From JBBQKI01 sp038326725 (GTDB taxonomy: Bacteria > Bacteroidota > Bacteroidia > Flavobacteriales > Flavobacteriaceae), in assembly GCA_038326725.1 (NCBI GenBank), contig JBBQKI010000009.1, positions 1 through 64,000 of the forward strand: 64,000 bases of DNA, read 5' to 3'. Below the pieces are notes generated by a model, which was not told where the DNA came from, made no database searches, and worked only from the letters and a program-made list of their open reading frames with translations. The translations under genes and the position numbers were made by a program. Below are positions 34,843 through 44,304 of the stretch, piece by piece; position 1 is the stretch's first letter; each line of letters starts with the position of its first letter.

Positions 34843-35748
34843 ATGCAGCCAAAGGTTTCCATCTTAATACCTACCTACAATTACAACGTTTTACCATTGG
34901 TGGAAATGATTCATAGACAGGCTAAAAATACGGCGATTGAATTTGAAATCATTGTATTGGATGATGCTTCCACAAATCAAATAATCAATTCAGGGAATTC
35001 CACCATATCGACTTTTTCAAATTCAGAATTAATTATATTAACCGAGAATATTGGAAGAACGGCGGTCCGGCAGCTGCTCGCTGAAAAATCGAAATATGAA
35101 AATTTGATATTTATGGATGCGGATGTTATGCCGGTTCACAAAGATTTCATCCAAAGGTTTAATTGGCGATCTACAGATTGGGACCTCCAGTTTGGGGGTA
35201 TTGAATACGAAAAAACAAAACCGGAAAAAAATAAAATTTTCCGTTGGAAATATGGTATTGCACGGGAAAGCATTTCTATTTCAGAAAGAAAAAAGGATCC
35301 CTATCAAACCATTAATTCCGGTTGCTTTTTAATAAAAAAGGCTGTCTTTTTAGAAATCAATCCTTTTATAAAAATCAATAAATATGGGATGGACAATTAT
35401 TTTAAGCAACTTTTAAACACGCATCAAAGTCGTATTTTGCATTTGGACAATCCCGTTTTTCATTTAGGTTTGGAAACCACCGTGCAGTATTTAAAAAAGG
35501 CATTACAAGCCGTGGAAACCACAGTTTATCTTGAAGAAAAAGATCTTTTAAAAAATGATTTGAGACCTCTCCAAAAAAGCTTTTTAAAATTAAAATTATT
35601 AGGATTGACCGGTATTTTTAGCTTTATTGTTTCAAAACTTAAAGGACGGATTGAACGCAATTTCCATTCATCGAACCCGAGTTTATTTTGGTTCGACATA
35701 TACCGATTGAACTATTATATTGAATTAAAAAGAAAAAAAAGTGCCTAA
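34843..35748 (+). CDS. Family 2 glycosyltransferase
   Basis: 301 residues, GT-A fold: VSILIPTYNYNVLPLVEMIH at the N-terminus, EIIVLDDAST, and the metal-binding motif in FMDADVMPV. It would transfer a sugar from a nucleotide donor during polysaccharide assembly; substrate unknown. First gene of the locus on the plus strand. Its end overlaps the next GTG start by 8 bases, so translation is coupled. Confidence 0.85.
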   Translation: MQPKVSILIPTYNYNVLPLVEMIHRQAKNTAIEFEIIVLDDASTNQIINSGNSTISTFSNSELIILTENIGRTAVRQLLAEKSKYENLIFMDADVMPVHKDFIQRFNWRSTDWDLQFGGIEYEKTKPEKNKIFRWKYGIARESISISERKKDPYQTINSGCFLIKKAVFLEINPFIKINKYGMDNYFKQLLNTHQSRILHLDNPVFHLGLETTVQYLKKALQAVETTVYLEEKDLLKNDLRPLQKSFLKLKLLGLTGIFSFIVSKLKGRIERNFHSSNPSLFWFDIYRLNYYIELKRKKSA

Positions 35749-36673
35749 ATTTTCGGTGGTCATATCGGTTTATAACAAACAGGGCTATATCGGTAAAACC
35801 CTTGACAGCGTGATTGCACAGACTTTTCAGGATATTGAGGTCGTGATTTTGAATGATGGTTCCACCGATAATAGTGAGGCTGAAATCCTTCCGTTTACCC
35901 AAGATCCCCGGATCCGCTATTTTTCGGAAAAAAACCAGGGTGCCGCCGCAGGTCGCAATTACGCGATAAGAAAAGCCAACGCCCGCTACATTGCTTTACT
36001 GGATGCCGATGATTATTGGTATCCCGAACATCTTTCGGAAATAAACCGGTTGATAGTAAAATACCCCGAAGAAATGGTTTTCGCCACGAAAAGTGAGGTT
36101 TTAAAAAACGGGATAATATTCAAGCGCCACTATTCGATTGATATTGGAGCTAAAACCGAGCTTTTAACAAACTTTTTTGAGGCCAGCTATCTGGATTCGA
36201 TCCTTCACAGCTCAACCACTGTTTTTAAAAAAGAGGTATTTGAGGCTATTGGTTATTATGATACTGCGTTAAAAAGCAGTGAGGACACCGATTTGTATGT
36301 GCGTATTGGCCTTTATTGCCAAATCGTTTTCAGCTCGAAAGTTTGTGTTAGCTATAACGTAATTAAAAGCAGCCTTTCGCACACTTCAAAAAAAGTATCG
36401 GACAAAGCGGATTTTTCGGCTTATGAAAATTTTGAAAAAGACAATCCCGCACTAAAAAAATTCTTGGATCTGAACCGATATTCGCTTTGCCTATTGGCAA
36501 AACTGGAAGGGAATGATGATGCTTTCAAAGAGAATTTTAAAAAAATTGACCTGAAAAACCTTTCCAAAAAACAGATTTTTTTATTGAAGCAGAACGCCAC
36601 AACCCTGAAATTTTTATTTAAAACTAAGGAAAGCCTTCAAAATTTGGGGATTCGTTTAAGCGTTTTTAAATGA
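35741..36673 (+). CDS. Family 2 glycosyltransferase
   Basis: 310 residues, starting at a GTG (35741) inside the end of the previous gene. KFSVVISVYNKQGYIGKTLDSVI, VVILNDGSTDNSE and ALLDADDYW are the GT2 motifs, with a DADD metal site. Good match to polysaccharide and O-antigen transferases. Its 3' end overlaps the 3' end of the opposite-strand GT61 gene by 18 bases. Confidence 0.88.
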   Translation: MPKFSVVISVYNKQGYIGKTLDSVIAQTFQDIEVVILNDGSTDNSEAEILPFTQDPRIRYFSEKNQGAAAGRNYAIRKANARYIALLDADDYWYPEHLSEINRLIVKYPEEMVFATKSEVLKNGIIFKRHYSIDIGAKTELLTNFFEASYLDSILHSSTTVFKKEVFEAIGYYDTALKSSEDTDLYVRIGLYCQIVFSSKVCVSYNVIKSSLSHTSKKVSDKADFSAYENFEKDNPALKKFLDLNRYSLCLLAKLEGNDDAFKENFKKIDLKNLSKKQIFLLKQNATTLKFLFKTKESLQNLGIRLSVFK

Positions 36674-37811
36674 CCCGATTATTCCCTTTATCCTTTCCAA
36701 CATTTCGTGTGCCAAATGAATATCTTCTTTATCGTTCACGGTTTCATAAAACAGCAAATGGTGCGGGAGTTTTAAGGCTGAAGAAATTTGTGCAAAATAA
36801 TACGCATCCCGGATATTCCGACCCGATGGAAACAACTCCACTACCATTGCCTTTCTGCAATAAACGATATTGGTTATGCCTGCCCCATGAGTGGCGATTA
36901 TTTTTTCGGCATTTGCAAAGATGCTAACTTGTTCAATGAAACTATAATCTTCCAAGTAAACAGGTTTAAAATGATGTTCTTTGGGCTGTTAGCAATTCAT
37001 CTTCATTTAAAATGCGCCTGGAAATCGCTTTTTTCCTGGAAATCATTATGTTTTTTGGAAATTTATCTTTATCAATACCCAACGCCTTTAATCTGGTATG
37101 GGCCAGTGTGTTTAGTTTTTGGATTATTTCGGGGCGGTACACGTTGGTCCATTGCGTTGTTTGGTCCCGGATGTGCGGAAATGAAATTACCAAAGCGGTA
37201 TTCGCTTTTATGTTTTTTGATAGTTTTTTTTGAATAATATTCGATTCTTGTATATTAAAAAAAAATTTAAGTGATGCTTTTACAAATGGTTGTGGATTGT
37301 CTTTTACAACAATTTTATAATCTTGAAAAAATGGTTTTTCGTAAACTAAAATCAAACGTGTAATTGATTCTAAAGTCCAATGAAAATAATTGTTATCCAA
37401 CCTGTTCATTAAAGAAATAACTTTTTCCTCTTTCATCGATGAAAAAATTCCTGGAAATTTCACAAAATGATTGCTAAAAAGATTGTCCAGATATTCTTTT
37501 TGAAAAATGGTGCTTTCCAAAATCACCCGGTTTTTTGAATCAAGGACAATCCCTTTGCTTACAATGGTGGCATTTTTGATTTCAATCCAAAAAAGGGGAT
37601 TCAATGTAAGATTGGTAAAATATTTCCAATATGAATTTTCGTCGATTGTGTAATGGGAAAGGTCTGGTGTGAAAACAATGGATGGCGATATCACCGTAAC
37701 GTCAGCTGGCTGTTTTCTGAAATCCCTTATTTTTAAAAAATGAAAAAAATTGTTGCTAATTATTTTATTAACCCATAAAAAAAACTTGGCTTTTTTGAAC
37801 TGCTCCAGCAT
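36656..37811 (-). pseudogene. Frameshifted family 61 (DUF563) glycosyltransferase
   Basis: Two minus-strand frames together make one GT61-like protein of about 385 residues. The first part (37811-36966) ends DELLTAQRTSF and stop; the second (to 36656) continues in the next frame with VYLEDYSFIEQVSIFANAEK and IIATHGAGITNIVY, the family C-terminus. The break lies at a run of four T on the minus strand (36971-36968): removing one T restores SFKPVYLED. It may be a true inactivating mutation, phase-variable slippage or a sequencing error. Neighbours FdtA and a GT4 gene are read in the same direction. Confidence 0.8.
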
Positions 37812-37823
37812 TTAATGCATTTT

Positions 37824-38243
37824 TTAATTCTTTTTTGAAATCAAAAATTCCGTATACTCCCTAATATAATCTTCTTCCATAAAAACATCGCTAACCAAGG
37901 AGAGGCAAACAGCGCCCGAAGAAAAATTTTCCAGTTCCCGCCAAATGCCGTTTGGAATTAGCAATCCCCGGTCCGGACGGTTTAATGTTATGATCCGACG
38001 GGATTGTCCGTTATCCAAAACCACGTCAAAACTACCACTTAGGGCAATTAAAAATTGTTGAAGTTCCTTGTGTGCATGACCTCCACGGGTGGAACTGCTG
38101 GGCACGTCGTACAAATAATAAACCCTTTTTATAGTAAAGGGCAAGACATCATTTTCGATTACCGAAAGATTGCCGCGTCCATCGGGATCGGTTATTTTCG
38201 GAATTTCGCGCAATTTTATTTCTTCTAAATCAATGTATTTCAT
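37824..38243 (-). CDS. fdtA: FdtA-like dTDP-4-oxo-6-deoxyglucose 3,4-ketoisomerase
   Basis: 139 residues from the ATG at 38243, cupin fold of the FdtA/WxcM family: DPDGRGNLSVIE, RVYYLYDVPSSSTRGGHAHKEL with the HAH pair at residues 56-58, and RGLLIPNGIWRELENF. It moves the keto group from C4 to C3 of the dTDP sugar, so that an FdtB-type aminotransferase (44409-45518) can make a 3-amino sugar. The start overlaps the end of the upstream GT4 gene by 14 bases. rmlA and rmlB for the substrate are not in this window. Confidence 0.85.
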   Translation of the reverse strand: MKYIDLEEIKLREIPKITDPDGRGNLSVIENDVLPFTIKRVYYLYDVPSSSTRGGHAHKELQQFLIALSGSFDVVLDNGQSRRIITLNRPDRGLLIPNGIWRELENFSSGAVCLSLVSDVFMEEDYIREYTEFLISKKN

Positions 38244-39339
38244 CCTGTAATAATTGGTTCCATTTTTCAGCAATCACATCCATCGAAAAACCGCTGACGG
38301 AAGGCTTTGAGTTGCTTTTGCATTCATTATAAAGGGTCTCGTTAAAGCACATTTCTTGTAACGCTTCCGCAAATAAAGGTAAATTTCTTTCGGGAATCAG
38401 CAACCCGTTTTTTCCATGCTCTATAATTTCTGAAGGTCCCGAAACTATATCCAAAGAAACCACAGGTGTTCCCACTGAAAGCGTTTCTACCAAAACCATG
38501 GGGAAGCCTTCATACTTGCTAGTCAGCGTTACCAAACGTGCGTTGGCGATATAGGGGAATGGGTTTGGGTCAAAGGGCAAAAATAGGATGGAATTTTTAC
38601 AATCCTGTGCTGCGGCAAGGTTTTTCAGTTTTTCTAAATCCTTTCCATCGCCTAAAATAACAAGGAAAACCTGTTGTTCCCATACCTTTGATAGGGAAAA
38701 CGCTTTTATCAAAAAAGTAAAATCCTTTATTTCATCGTTCAATCTGCCATAGGAAAGAATGTAGGTTTTACCGCTAAGATTTGCTGGCGTTTCCAGTTTG
38801 ATTTTGTTCCATTGGGGATCGTAGGCGTTATGAATAGTAATAGTGTTATTGATCCCGCTTTTATTTAAAATTTCAGTTTCGATATACTTTGAAACTGCCG
38901 CACTTTTCAGGTTTCGGTTATACACTTTTGAAAAGGCTGGGTTGGTGGTCAAATATTCCTTTTTTTTGGAACTATGTATCACGTAAATTCGCTGGAAACC
39001 TTTATAAACATAGCCGTCATAAAACAATTCCCTGTAATAGTTGTTTTTCGGACGGTGATCGATTATCACATCAAACGATTCCTTTTTTAAAAAACTTCGC
39101 ATATTTTTAAATCGCAAAAACCGTTGCAAAAAGTTTTCGTTTGCGGTTTTCTTATCCCCCAAATTGAAAATATTGCCGGAAAAAGGATAATCAATTTCAT
39201 TGTTCAACAGTACCAAATGAACTTCATGTCCTTTTTTGCAAAGCATCTGCGAAAGCATGGCGCAAGAACGTTCCAATCCGCCCTTTCCCAAAGAAATAGC
39301 GACCAGGCAAACCTTAAATTTTTTTTCTTTGGAAGGCAT
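38230..39339 (-). CDS. Family 4 glycosyltransferase
   Basis: 369 residues from the ATG at 39339 (MPSKEKKFKVCLVAISLGKGGLERSCAMLSQ in part). GT-B fold; the C-terminal nucleotide-sugar site reads SKYEGFPMVLVETLSVGTPVVS (in part) and GPSEIIEHGKNGLLIP, the EX7E region of GT4. Likely a sugar transferase for the polysaccharide unit. Divergent from the next plus-strand gene across 51 bases that hold promoters for both. Confidence 0.88.
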   Translation of the reverse strand: MPSKEKKFKVCLVAISLGKGGLERSCAMLSQMLCKKGHEVHLVLLNNEIDYPFSGNIFNLGDKKTANENFLQRFLRFKNMRSFLKKESFDVIIDHRPKNNYYRELFYDGYVYKGFQRIYVIHSSKKKEYLTTNPAFSKVYNRNLKSAAVSKYIETEILNKSGINNTITIHNAYDPQWNKIKLETPANLSGKTYILSYGRLNDEIKDFTFLIKAFSLSKVWEQQVFLVILGDGKDLEKLKNLAAAQDCKNSILFLPFDPNPFPYIANARLVTLTSKYEGFPMVLVETLSVGTPVVSLDIVSGPSEIIEHGKNGLLIPERNLPLFAEALQEMCFNETLYNECKSNSKPSVSGFSMDVIAEKWNQLLQDEIH

Positions 39340-39361
39340 CGTGATTATTATAGTATTTTTG
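39329..39361 (+). promoter_or_regulatory. Plus-strand promoter in divergent gap
   Basis: TTG (39329-39331), 22 bases, TATTTTTG (39354-39361), matching the phylum consensus; 29 bases before the ATG at 39391. Confidence 0.5.
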
Positions 39362-39374
39362 GTGCTGATGGTGA

Positions 39375-39382
39375 CAAATATA
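39375..39382 (-). promoter_or_regulatory. Minus-strand -7 box in divergent gap
   Basis: TATATTTG on the minus strand, perfect TAnnTTTG, 35 bases before the GT4 ATG at 39339. No TTG seen at the expected distance. Confidence 0.4.
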
Positions 39383-39390
39383 CTGCAAAT

Positions 39391-40539
39391 ATGAAGATAC
39401 TTTTGGTGGGCGAATACAGCCGTTTGCACAATTCGTTGAAGGAAGGGCTACTGGTTTTGGGTCATGAAGTTACAATCATCGGCACCGGCGATTATTTTAA
39501 AAACTTCCCTGTAGACATTAAACTTCACAGAAAATATAATTCGGGATTTGGGAAAAAACTGAAGGTTTTACTTTATAAATTGTTTGATATTGACATTGCT
39601 TCAATCAGTATAAGAAAACAATTCTTCAGCAATTGCAAAAAACTGGAAGGCTTTGATATTGTGCAACTCATAAATGAAAGCCCGTTTGGAGCGACCCCAA
39701 AAGTGGAAATGGAGATTATTTCATTCCTGAAAAAAAACAACAAATACCTCTTTCTACTTTCCTGCGGTACCGACCATTTAAGCGTGAAATATGCTTTCGA
39801 AAAAAAACCAAAATATTCCATTTTGAATGCTTATTTTGAAGGAAGGGAATCCGCAAAATCTGTTGCGCCAATTTTGAAATATCTAAAACCAGAATTTGAA
39901 TCGCTTCACCATTTTGTTTACACAAAAATTGATGGCGTGATTGCTTCCGATTTGGACTATCATCTTCCCTTAATTGGAAACCCAAAATATTTGGGGCTGA
40001 TACCAAACCCCATCAATATTGAAAAATTGCACTTTCATCCCAATGTAATTCAGAATAAAATAATAATTTTTCACGGCATCAACCGGGGCAATTATTATAA
40101 AAAGGGAAATGACTATTTTGAAAAAGCCTTGGAAACCATAAAAGAAAAATATTCAGAAAAAGTAGAAATCATTACCGTGGAAAACCTGCCCTATGAGGAA
40201 TATATCGAAAAATATAATAGCGCACACATACTACTGGATCAGGTTTTTGCTTATGATCAGGGTTATAATGCGCTGGAGGCAATGGCAAAGGGAAAAGTAG
40301 TTTTTACGGGGGCTGAAAAGGAATTTTTGGAATATTATAATTTAAACGAAGACGAAGTTTGCATCAACGCTTTGCCCGATATCGGAAAGCTTGTCGAAAA
40401 ATTAGGCTGGTTAATTGAAAACCCTGAAAAGATTACAGAAATTGGAAAGAACGCCCGAAGCTTTATCGAGAGGGAACACTATTACGTAAAAATTGCATCT
40501 AAATATGAATACCTTTGGTCTGAAACCAAAAACCAATGA
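39391..40539 (+). CDS. GT-B glycosyltransferase (group 1-like)
   Basis: 382 residues from the ATG at 39391, MKILLVGEYSRLHNSLKEGLLVLGHEV (in part), the usual GT4-like N-terminus; an open frame to 39124 is chance. The C-terminal half has YEEYIEKYNSAHILLDQV and GYNALEAMAKGKVVFTG, the donor-binding region. Acceptor and donor unknown. Its stop overlaps the sulfotransferase ATG (ATGA). Confidence 0.8.
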   Translation: MKILLVGEYSRLHNSLKEGLLVLGHEVTIIGTGDYFKNFPVDIKLHRKYNSGFGKKLKVLLYKLFDIDIASISIRKQFFSNCKKLEGFDIVQLINESPFGATPKVEMEIISFLKKNNKYLFLLSCGTDHLSVKYAFEKKPKYSILNAYFEGRESAKSVAPILKYLKPEFESLHHFVYTKIDGVIASDLDYHLPLIGNPKYLGLIPNPINIEKLHFHPNVIQNKIIIFHGINRGNYYKKGNDYFEKALETIKEKYSEKVEIITVENLPYEEYIEKYNSAHILLDQVFAYDQGYNALEAMAKGKVVFTGAEKEFLEYYNLNEDEVCINALPDIGKLVEKLGWLIENPEKITEIGKNARSFIEREHYYVKIASKYEYLWSETKNQ

Positions 40540-41468
40540 GCAGCATTTCAGAATTTAGGTTGCCAAATTTGTTCCTTCCCGGCGCAGCAAAATCGGGAAC
40601 GAGTAGCATCCACGAACTGTTGGATGCCCATCCTGAAATCAATATGTCTACCAATAAAGAACCGCATTTTTTGGCTTCAAAAAAATTGGAAGAATATTCT
40701 ACCGAAGAAATAAACGCATATCAAGGTTTATTTAATTTTAAAAAACAATTTAAATATCACGGCGAGTCAAGTACTGGTTATTTTTATTTTCAAAATTTTA
40801 AAGCCAACCTGAAAACCCACTTTAAAACTGAACCAAAATTTATTTTTATTTTAAGAAATCCGATAGACCGGACCTATTCTCACTTTACATATGTAAAAAG
40901 CCTGGGCAGCGAAGATGCCGATCTTAGAGCAGCAGTATTGGAGAACCATCAGCAAAACCCAGAACCCGAGGACATGTTGCCGGAGCACATCATCAAAAAC
41001 TACCATCAATATAGTTTGTACGGCAAATGGCTGGAAAAATTTTATATTGAATTTGATCCGAAAAATATTAAATTATTGCTTTTTGAAGATTTCAAAGAAC
41101 ACCCATTGGAAACATTAAATGAATGCTTCCGGTTTTTGAACCTTTCGGAAATGAATGAAATACCCCTTTTGCATTCCAATAAAACGGTGCAGACGAAATA
41201 CCCGAAAACCTTCAGGAAATTAAGGATTTTAACATTGAACAAAAACAGGTTTACCGATATCGTGAAGCATTTTTTTCCTAAAAAATTCCGGCGGAAGTAC
41301 AAAAAAAGGATTTCCGAAGTGTTCCTGATTGCCACCAAAACCAACAAGACATTTCCAAAGCTCAATGAAAACGATCGAAAGTGGCTTTATGATTTGTACA
41401 AAGAAGACATCGCAAAATTAAAAACCCTCACCGGCCTTTCATTTTCAAAATGGAAGGATTTTGATTGA
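40536..41468 (+). CDS. PAPS-dependent sulfotransferase
   Basis: 310 residues. 5'-phosphosulfate loop LPGAAKSGTSSIHELLDAHP (residues 14-33, K19 and the following SGTSS) and 3'-phosphate site FIFILRNPIDRTYSHF. It would put sulfate on a sugar of the surface polymer using PAPS. Cytosolic, no membrane helix. It is coupled to the upstream transferase by an ATGA overlap and leads to a flippase 6 bases later, so sulfation probably takes place before export. Confidence 0.87.
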   Translation: MSSISEFRLPNLFLPGAAKSGTSSIHELLDAHPEINMSTNKEPHFLASKKLEEYSTEEINAYQGLFNFKKQFKYHGESSTGYFYFQNFKANLKTHFKTEPKFIFILRNPIDRTYSHFTYVKSLGSEDADLRAAVLENHQQNPEPEDMLPEHIIKNYHQYSLYGKWLEKFYIEFDPKNIKLLLFEDFKEHPLETLNECFRFLNLSEMNEIPLLHSNKTVQTKYPKTFRKLRILTLNKNRFTDIVKHFFPKKFRRKYKKRISEVFLIATKTNKTFPKLNENDRKWLYDLYKEDIAKLKTLTGLSFSKWKDFD

Positions 41469-41474
41469 CAAAGC

Positions 41475-42719
41475 ATGAATTTTTTCAAAACCTCCATACT
41501 ATCAGGAATCAATACCGCCGTTACGGTGGCCACTGGGTTGGTCACCAATAAACTTGTCGCTGTTTTCATTGGCCCGGAAGGGTTGGGTGTTATCGGGCAG
41601 TTCAAGGATTTTATGAAATTATTACTGTCGGTGAGCCAATTGGGTTTAGATAGTGGCATAGTTAAAAACGTCTCCGAAAGTCAACACGATAAAGTTGCCT
41701 TGGCCAAGGTTTTGAGCACGGCATTTAAGGCCCAGCTTTTGGTTTCCGTGGTTTTGGCTTTGGGCATTTTCCTTTTTCGAAATCAAATATTGATTTATTT
41801 ATTGGGAACGAGAGAGCATGCGGAAATCTTCGTTTTGCTGGGCTTAGCCGTTTTCCCCATGTTTTTGTTCAGTTCACTTTTGGCTATTTTGAACGGGCTG
41901 CACCAAATAAAACGCTACGTTTCAATCTCCATTATCGCTAACGTTTTAAGTTCGGGTTGTACCATTGTCCTTATTTTTCTTTATGGACTGAGTGGAGTTC
42001 TGTATAGTTTGGTTCTGGCACAGTTCATAACCTTCGGCACGCTATTGTTCTTTCTAAAAAATTCAGGCATTAAAATAAGTTGGTTCACCCAAAAATTCGA
42101 TCTTGGAAAGTTCAGGGAATTGTTGAAGTTTTCGGCAATGTTCATTTCCGGGACACTCACACTTTCGCTATCACTGATCTTTGTGCGGAAATATTTGGCC
42201 AGCAATTTAGGTTTGGAATTTGCGGGATATTGGGAAGCCATGTGGCGCATCTCGGCGCTATACCTCACTTTTTTGACTTCGGCATTTGCCTTTTACCTTT
42301 TGCCCACCTTTTCAAAATTAAAAACCAAATACCTCCGGAAAGAAATTTTTAAAATTTGGAAAATCACTTTGCCCGTTGCGCTTTTAATAGGAACAACCGT
42401 TTTTTTGGCAAAAGACATATTAATCCCCATTTTATATTCCGAAGAGTTTTTGGTAATTGGAAGCCTGTTTTTATTTCAAATAATGGGAGATATTTTAAGG
42501 ATCAACAGTTGGGTTTTGGGGAATTTGCTCGTGGCGAAAGTTCATGCCAAGGTTTTCATAGCTGTCCAAATTGGCTGGGGAGTGCTGTTCTGTATATTGG
42601 TAACGGTTTTGGTACCGCAATATGGTTTTAAAGGAGTTTCCATTGCCTATTTTCTAACCTATGTGGCGCATTTTGGGTTTATGAATATCTACTTCAAAAA
42701 GTTGTTATGGAAAATCTGA
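41475..42719 (+). CDS. Wzx-like polysaccharide flippase
   Basis: 414 residues, about 12 membrane helices, polysaccharide-translocase family: NTAVTVATGLVTNKLVAVFIGPEGLGVIGQFKDF (in part) near the N-terminus, the region typical of WzxE-like proteins. It would flip lipid-linked oligosaccharide across the inner membrane. Last gene of the plus-strand block. It converges on a second flippase with only 19 bases between stops. Confidence 0.85.
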   Translation: MNFFKTSILSGINTAVTVATGLVTNKLVAVFIGPEGLGVIGQFKDFMKLLLSVSQLGLDSGIVKNVSESQHDKVALAKVLSTAFKAQLLVSVVLALGIFLFRNQILIYLLGTREHAEIFVLLGLAVFPMFLFSSLLAILNGLHQIKRYVSISIIANVLSSGCTIVLIFLYGLSGVLYSLVLAQFITFGTLLFFLKNSGIKISWFTQKFDLGKFRELLKFSAMFISGTLTLSLSLIFVRKYLASNLGLEFAGYWEAMWRISALYLTFLTSAFAFYLLPTFSKLKTKYLRKEIFKIWKITLPVALLIGTTVFLAKDILIPILYSEEFLVIGSLFLFQIMGDILRINSWVLGNLLVAKVHAKVFIAVQIGWGVLFCILVTVLVPQYGFKGVSIAYFLTYVAHFGFMNIYFKKLLWKI

Positions 42720-42738
42720 AAATCTCCCTCATAGGGTA

Positions 42739-44025
42739 TTAATCAATTGGTTTTTTTTTGTTAAAATAACGGAATACCAAATAGAACACCACGAAAAAAT
42801 AAACTATGTATCGCGCAAAATGGGCCATCACAATCCCCTCAATCCCAAAAATATCTACTAAATAACGAGCCAGAAAATAGAAGAGCCCCAACGAAATAAT
42901 TTCAGAAAAAATAAAACTTCGCACCAGTTTTTTGGCCAAAAACTGGCTCATCAAAACTAAGGCGGCCAACCGGATAAAATCGCCCATCAATTGCCATTTG
43001 AACAAAGGTGACATCTCTGTAAAATCCGGGTAAATAATTTGGATCACCAAATCGCGGAACAAATAAATCAATACCATCCCAACGCCGAAAAGCGGCAAAA
43101 GGGTTTTGTATATTGAAAAAAGTTCTTTCTTGAAATCGTGTTTTGTGTAAATTCCCGCAAATTTTGGAAGGACATATAAACTAAAAATCGCGCTTGAAAA
43201 AACCATATAATTTTTTGAAATAAAGCTCATAGCCGTCCAAATTCCGGCATCGGCTTCCGAAATTCTTTTCACTACCATCGTCCGGATATCGATCTCCACA
43301 TAATTAAGCAATACCGTTGAAAAAAAAGACATTAGTGAAAATGAGAGCAGGCCTTTGGCGAAGGGGGTTTTAAAGGAAATTTTTGAAAAAATGAGATACT
43401 CCTTAAGTTCTTTTATAAAAATAAAAAGCAGTACAAAAAATTGGATAATCGGCGTAAGTGCTATAGCTATCAATACCCCGTCTATGTTAAATTGAAACAG
43501 GAAAACAACGGTTAAAACCGAACTCAACAAATAGCTGAAAAGATCTATTTTGGCGAATTTTTTATATTTTGAAAGCCCGTTGATGATCCCATTAAAAACC
43601 CGATACATTGCCACGAATGGGACTGTTACTGCCAATAATTTCAGTAAATAGGAAAAATCCTGCGAAGCAAAAAGGCGTTCGCTTAGGAAATCTGCTGCTA
43701 AAAACAGTACAAGTCCCGTACCAAATGTTCCCAAAACCGTGAAGACAAAAGCCGTGGAAAAAAGTTTTTGAAGTTGAACTTTATCTTCTTTATGTTCGGA
43801 AACATATTTTACGATCCCGTTGAAAATACCTACCGATGAAAATGAGGTGATGAGTTCGGAAAGGTTCCGAAGTTGGCCTACTTTTGAAATTCCCGCTTCG
43901 CCCACAAGCTCGGCCATTAAGCGTTGAATGACCAACGAAATCAATAATCGTATGCTAATGACCCCTGCGTTCAAAGAGGTCATCTTTAAAAGTAAATTGC
44001 CGCGTATGGAATCGGGGATTTTCAA
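42739..44025 (-). CDS. Second Wzx-like polysaccharide flippase
   Basis: 428 residues, about 12 membrane helices. LNAGVISIRLLISLVIQRLMAELVGEAGISKVGQLRNLSE (in part) and SSVGIFNGIVKYVSEHKEDKVQLQKLFSTAF (in part) align with the same segments of the neighbour at 41475-42719 (GLDSGIVKNVSESQHDKVALAKVLSTAF), so the two are paralogues of moderate identity. Two flippases in one locus suggests two repeat units or a locus assembled from two parts. Confidence 0.85.
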   Translation of the reverse strand: MKIPDSIRGNLLLKMTSLNAGVISIRLLISLVIQRLMAELVGEAGISKVGQLRNLSELITSFSSVGIFNGIVKYVSEHKEDKVQLQKLFSTAFVFTVLGTFGTGLVLFLAADFLSERLFASQDFSYLLKLLAVTVPFVAMYRVFNGIINGLSKYKKFAKIDLFSYLLSSVLTVVFLFQFNIDGVLIAIALTPIIQFFVLLFIFIKELKEYLIFSKISFKTPFAKGLLSFSLMSFFSTVLLNYVEIDIRTMVVKRISEADAGIWTAMSFISKNYMVFSSAIFSLYVLPKFAGIYTKHDFKKELFSIYKTLLPLFGVGMVLIYLFRDLVIQIIYPDFTEMSPLFKWQLMGDFIRLAALVLMSQFLAKKLVRSFIFSEIISLGLFYFLARYLVDIFGIEGIVMAHFARYIVYFFVVFYLVFRYFNKKKPID

Positions 44026-44067
44026 ATTAGTTGGTATGATAGCGTATTAGTGGGTTAGTGTATTAGG

Positions 44068-44304
44068 TTACTTCTTTTTCACTTTAATCCGGTTTTTTAA
44101 ATGGTTTTTGAAGGAAGTAATCATTTTTGAAAGTTCGGCAATATTTAAAGCTATTGAATCTGCCGCCCTTATAAATTGTGAAGCTAGCCGATAGGTTTCT
44201 TCTTTGGGGAATTTCATTATTTGACCATTTACCGATTCCCCAAAATTTATTGCTTTCTGATAAATCTGTAAATCCTCAAACCTAAAATAATGCTTGCTTT
44301 CCAT
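44068..44304 (-). CDS. Four-helix-bundle (S23/IVS-type) protein with internal deletion
   Basis: 78 residues; the family is usually 115-125. The N-terminus (FRFEDLQIYQKAINFGESVN, FPKEETYRLASQFIRAADSIALNIAE in part) and the C-terminus (LSKMITSFKNHLKN) are both recognisable, but about 40 residues that should separate NIAE from LSKM are missing. The join lies at GCCGAA (44139-44134). It looks like an in-frame deletion. S23-type proteins occur inside 23S rRNA insertions and in surface-sugar loci; role unknown. Probably not functional. Confidence 0.6.
   Translation of the reverse strand: MESKHYFRFEDLQIYQKAINFGESVNGQIMKFPKEETYRLASQFIRAADSIALNIAELSKMITSFKNHLKNRIKVKKK

Noticed and set aside
36670..37237. 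Plus-strand frames of 85 and 149 codons within the GT61 region
   Set aside because: They are antisense to the two GT61 halves, which together match the family.
39124..39390. 89-codon N-terminal extension of the glycosyltransferase at 39391
   Set aside because: It is antisense to the GT4 gene, while the conserved start MKILLVGEYSR and a promoter lie at 39391.
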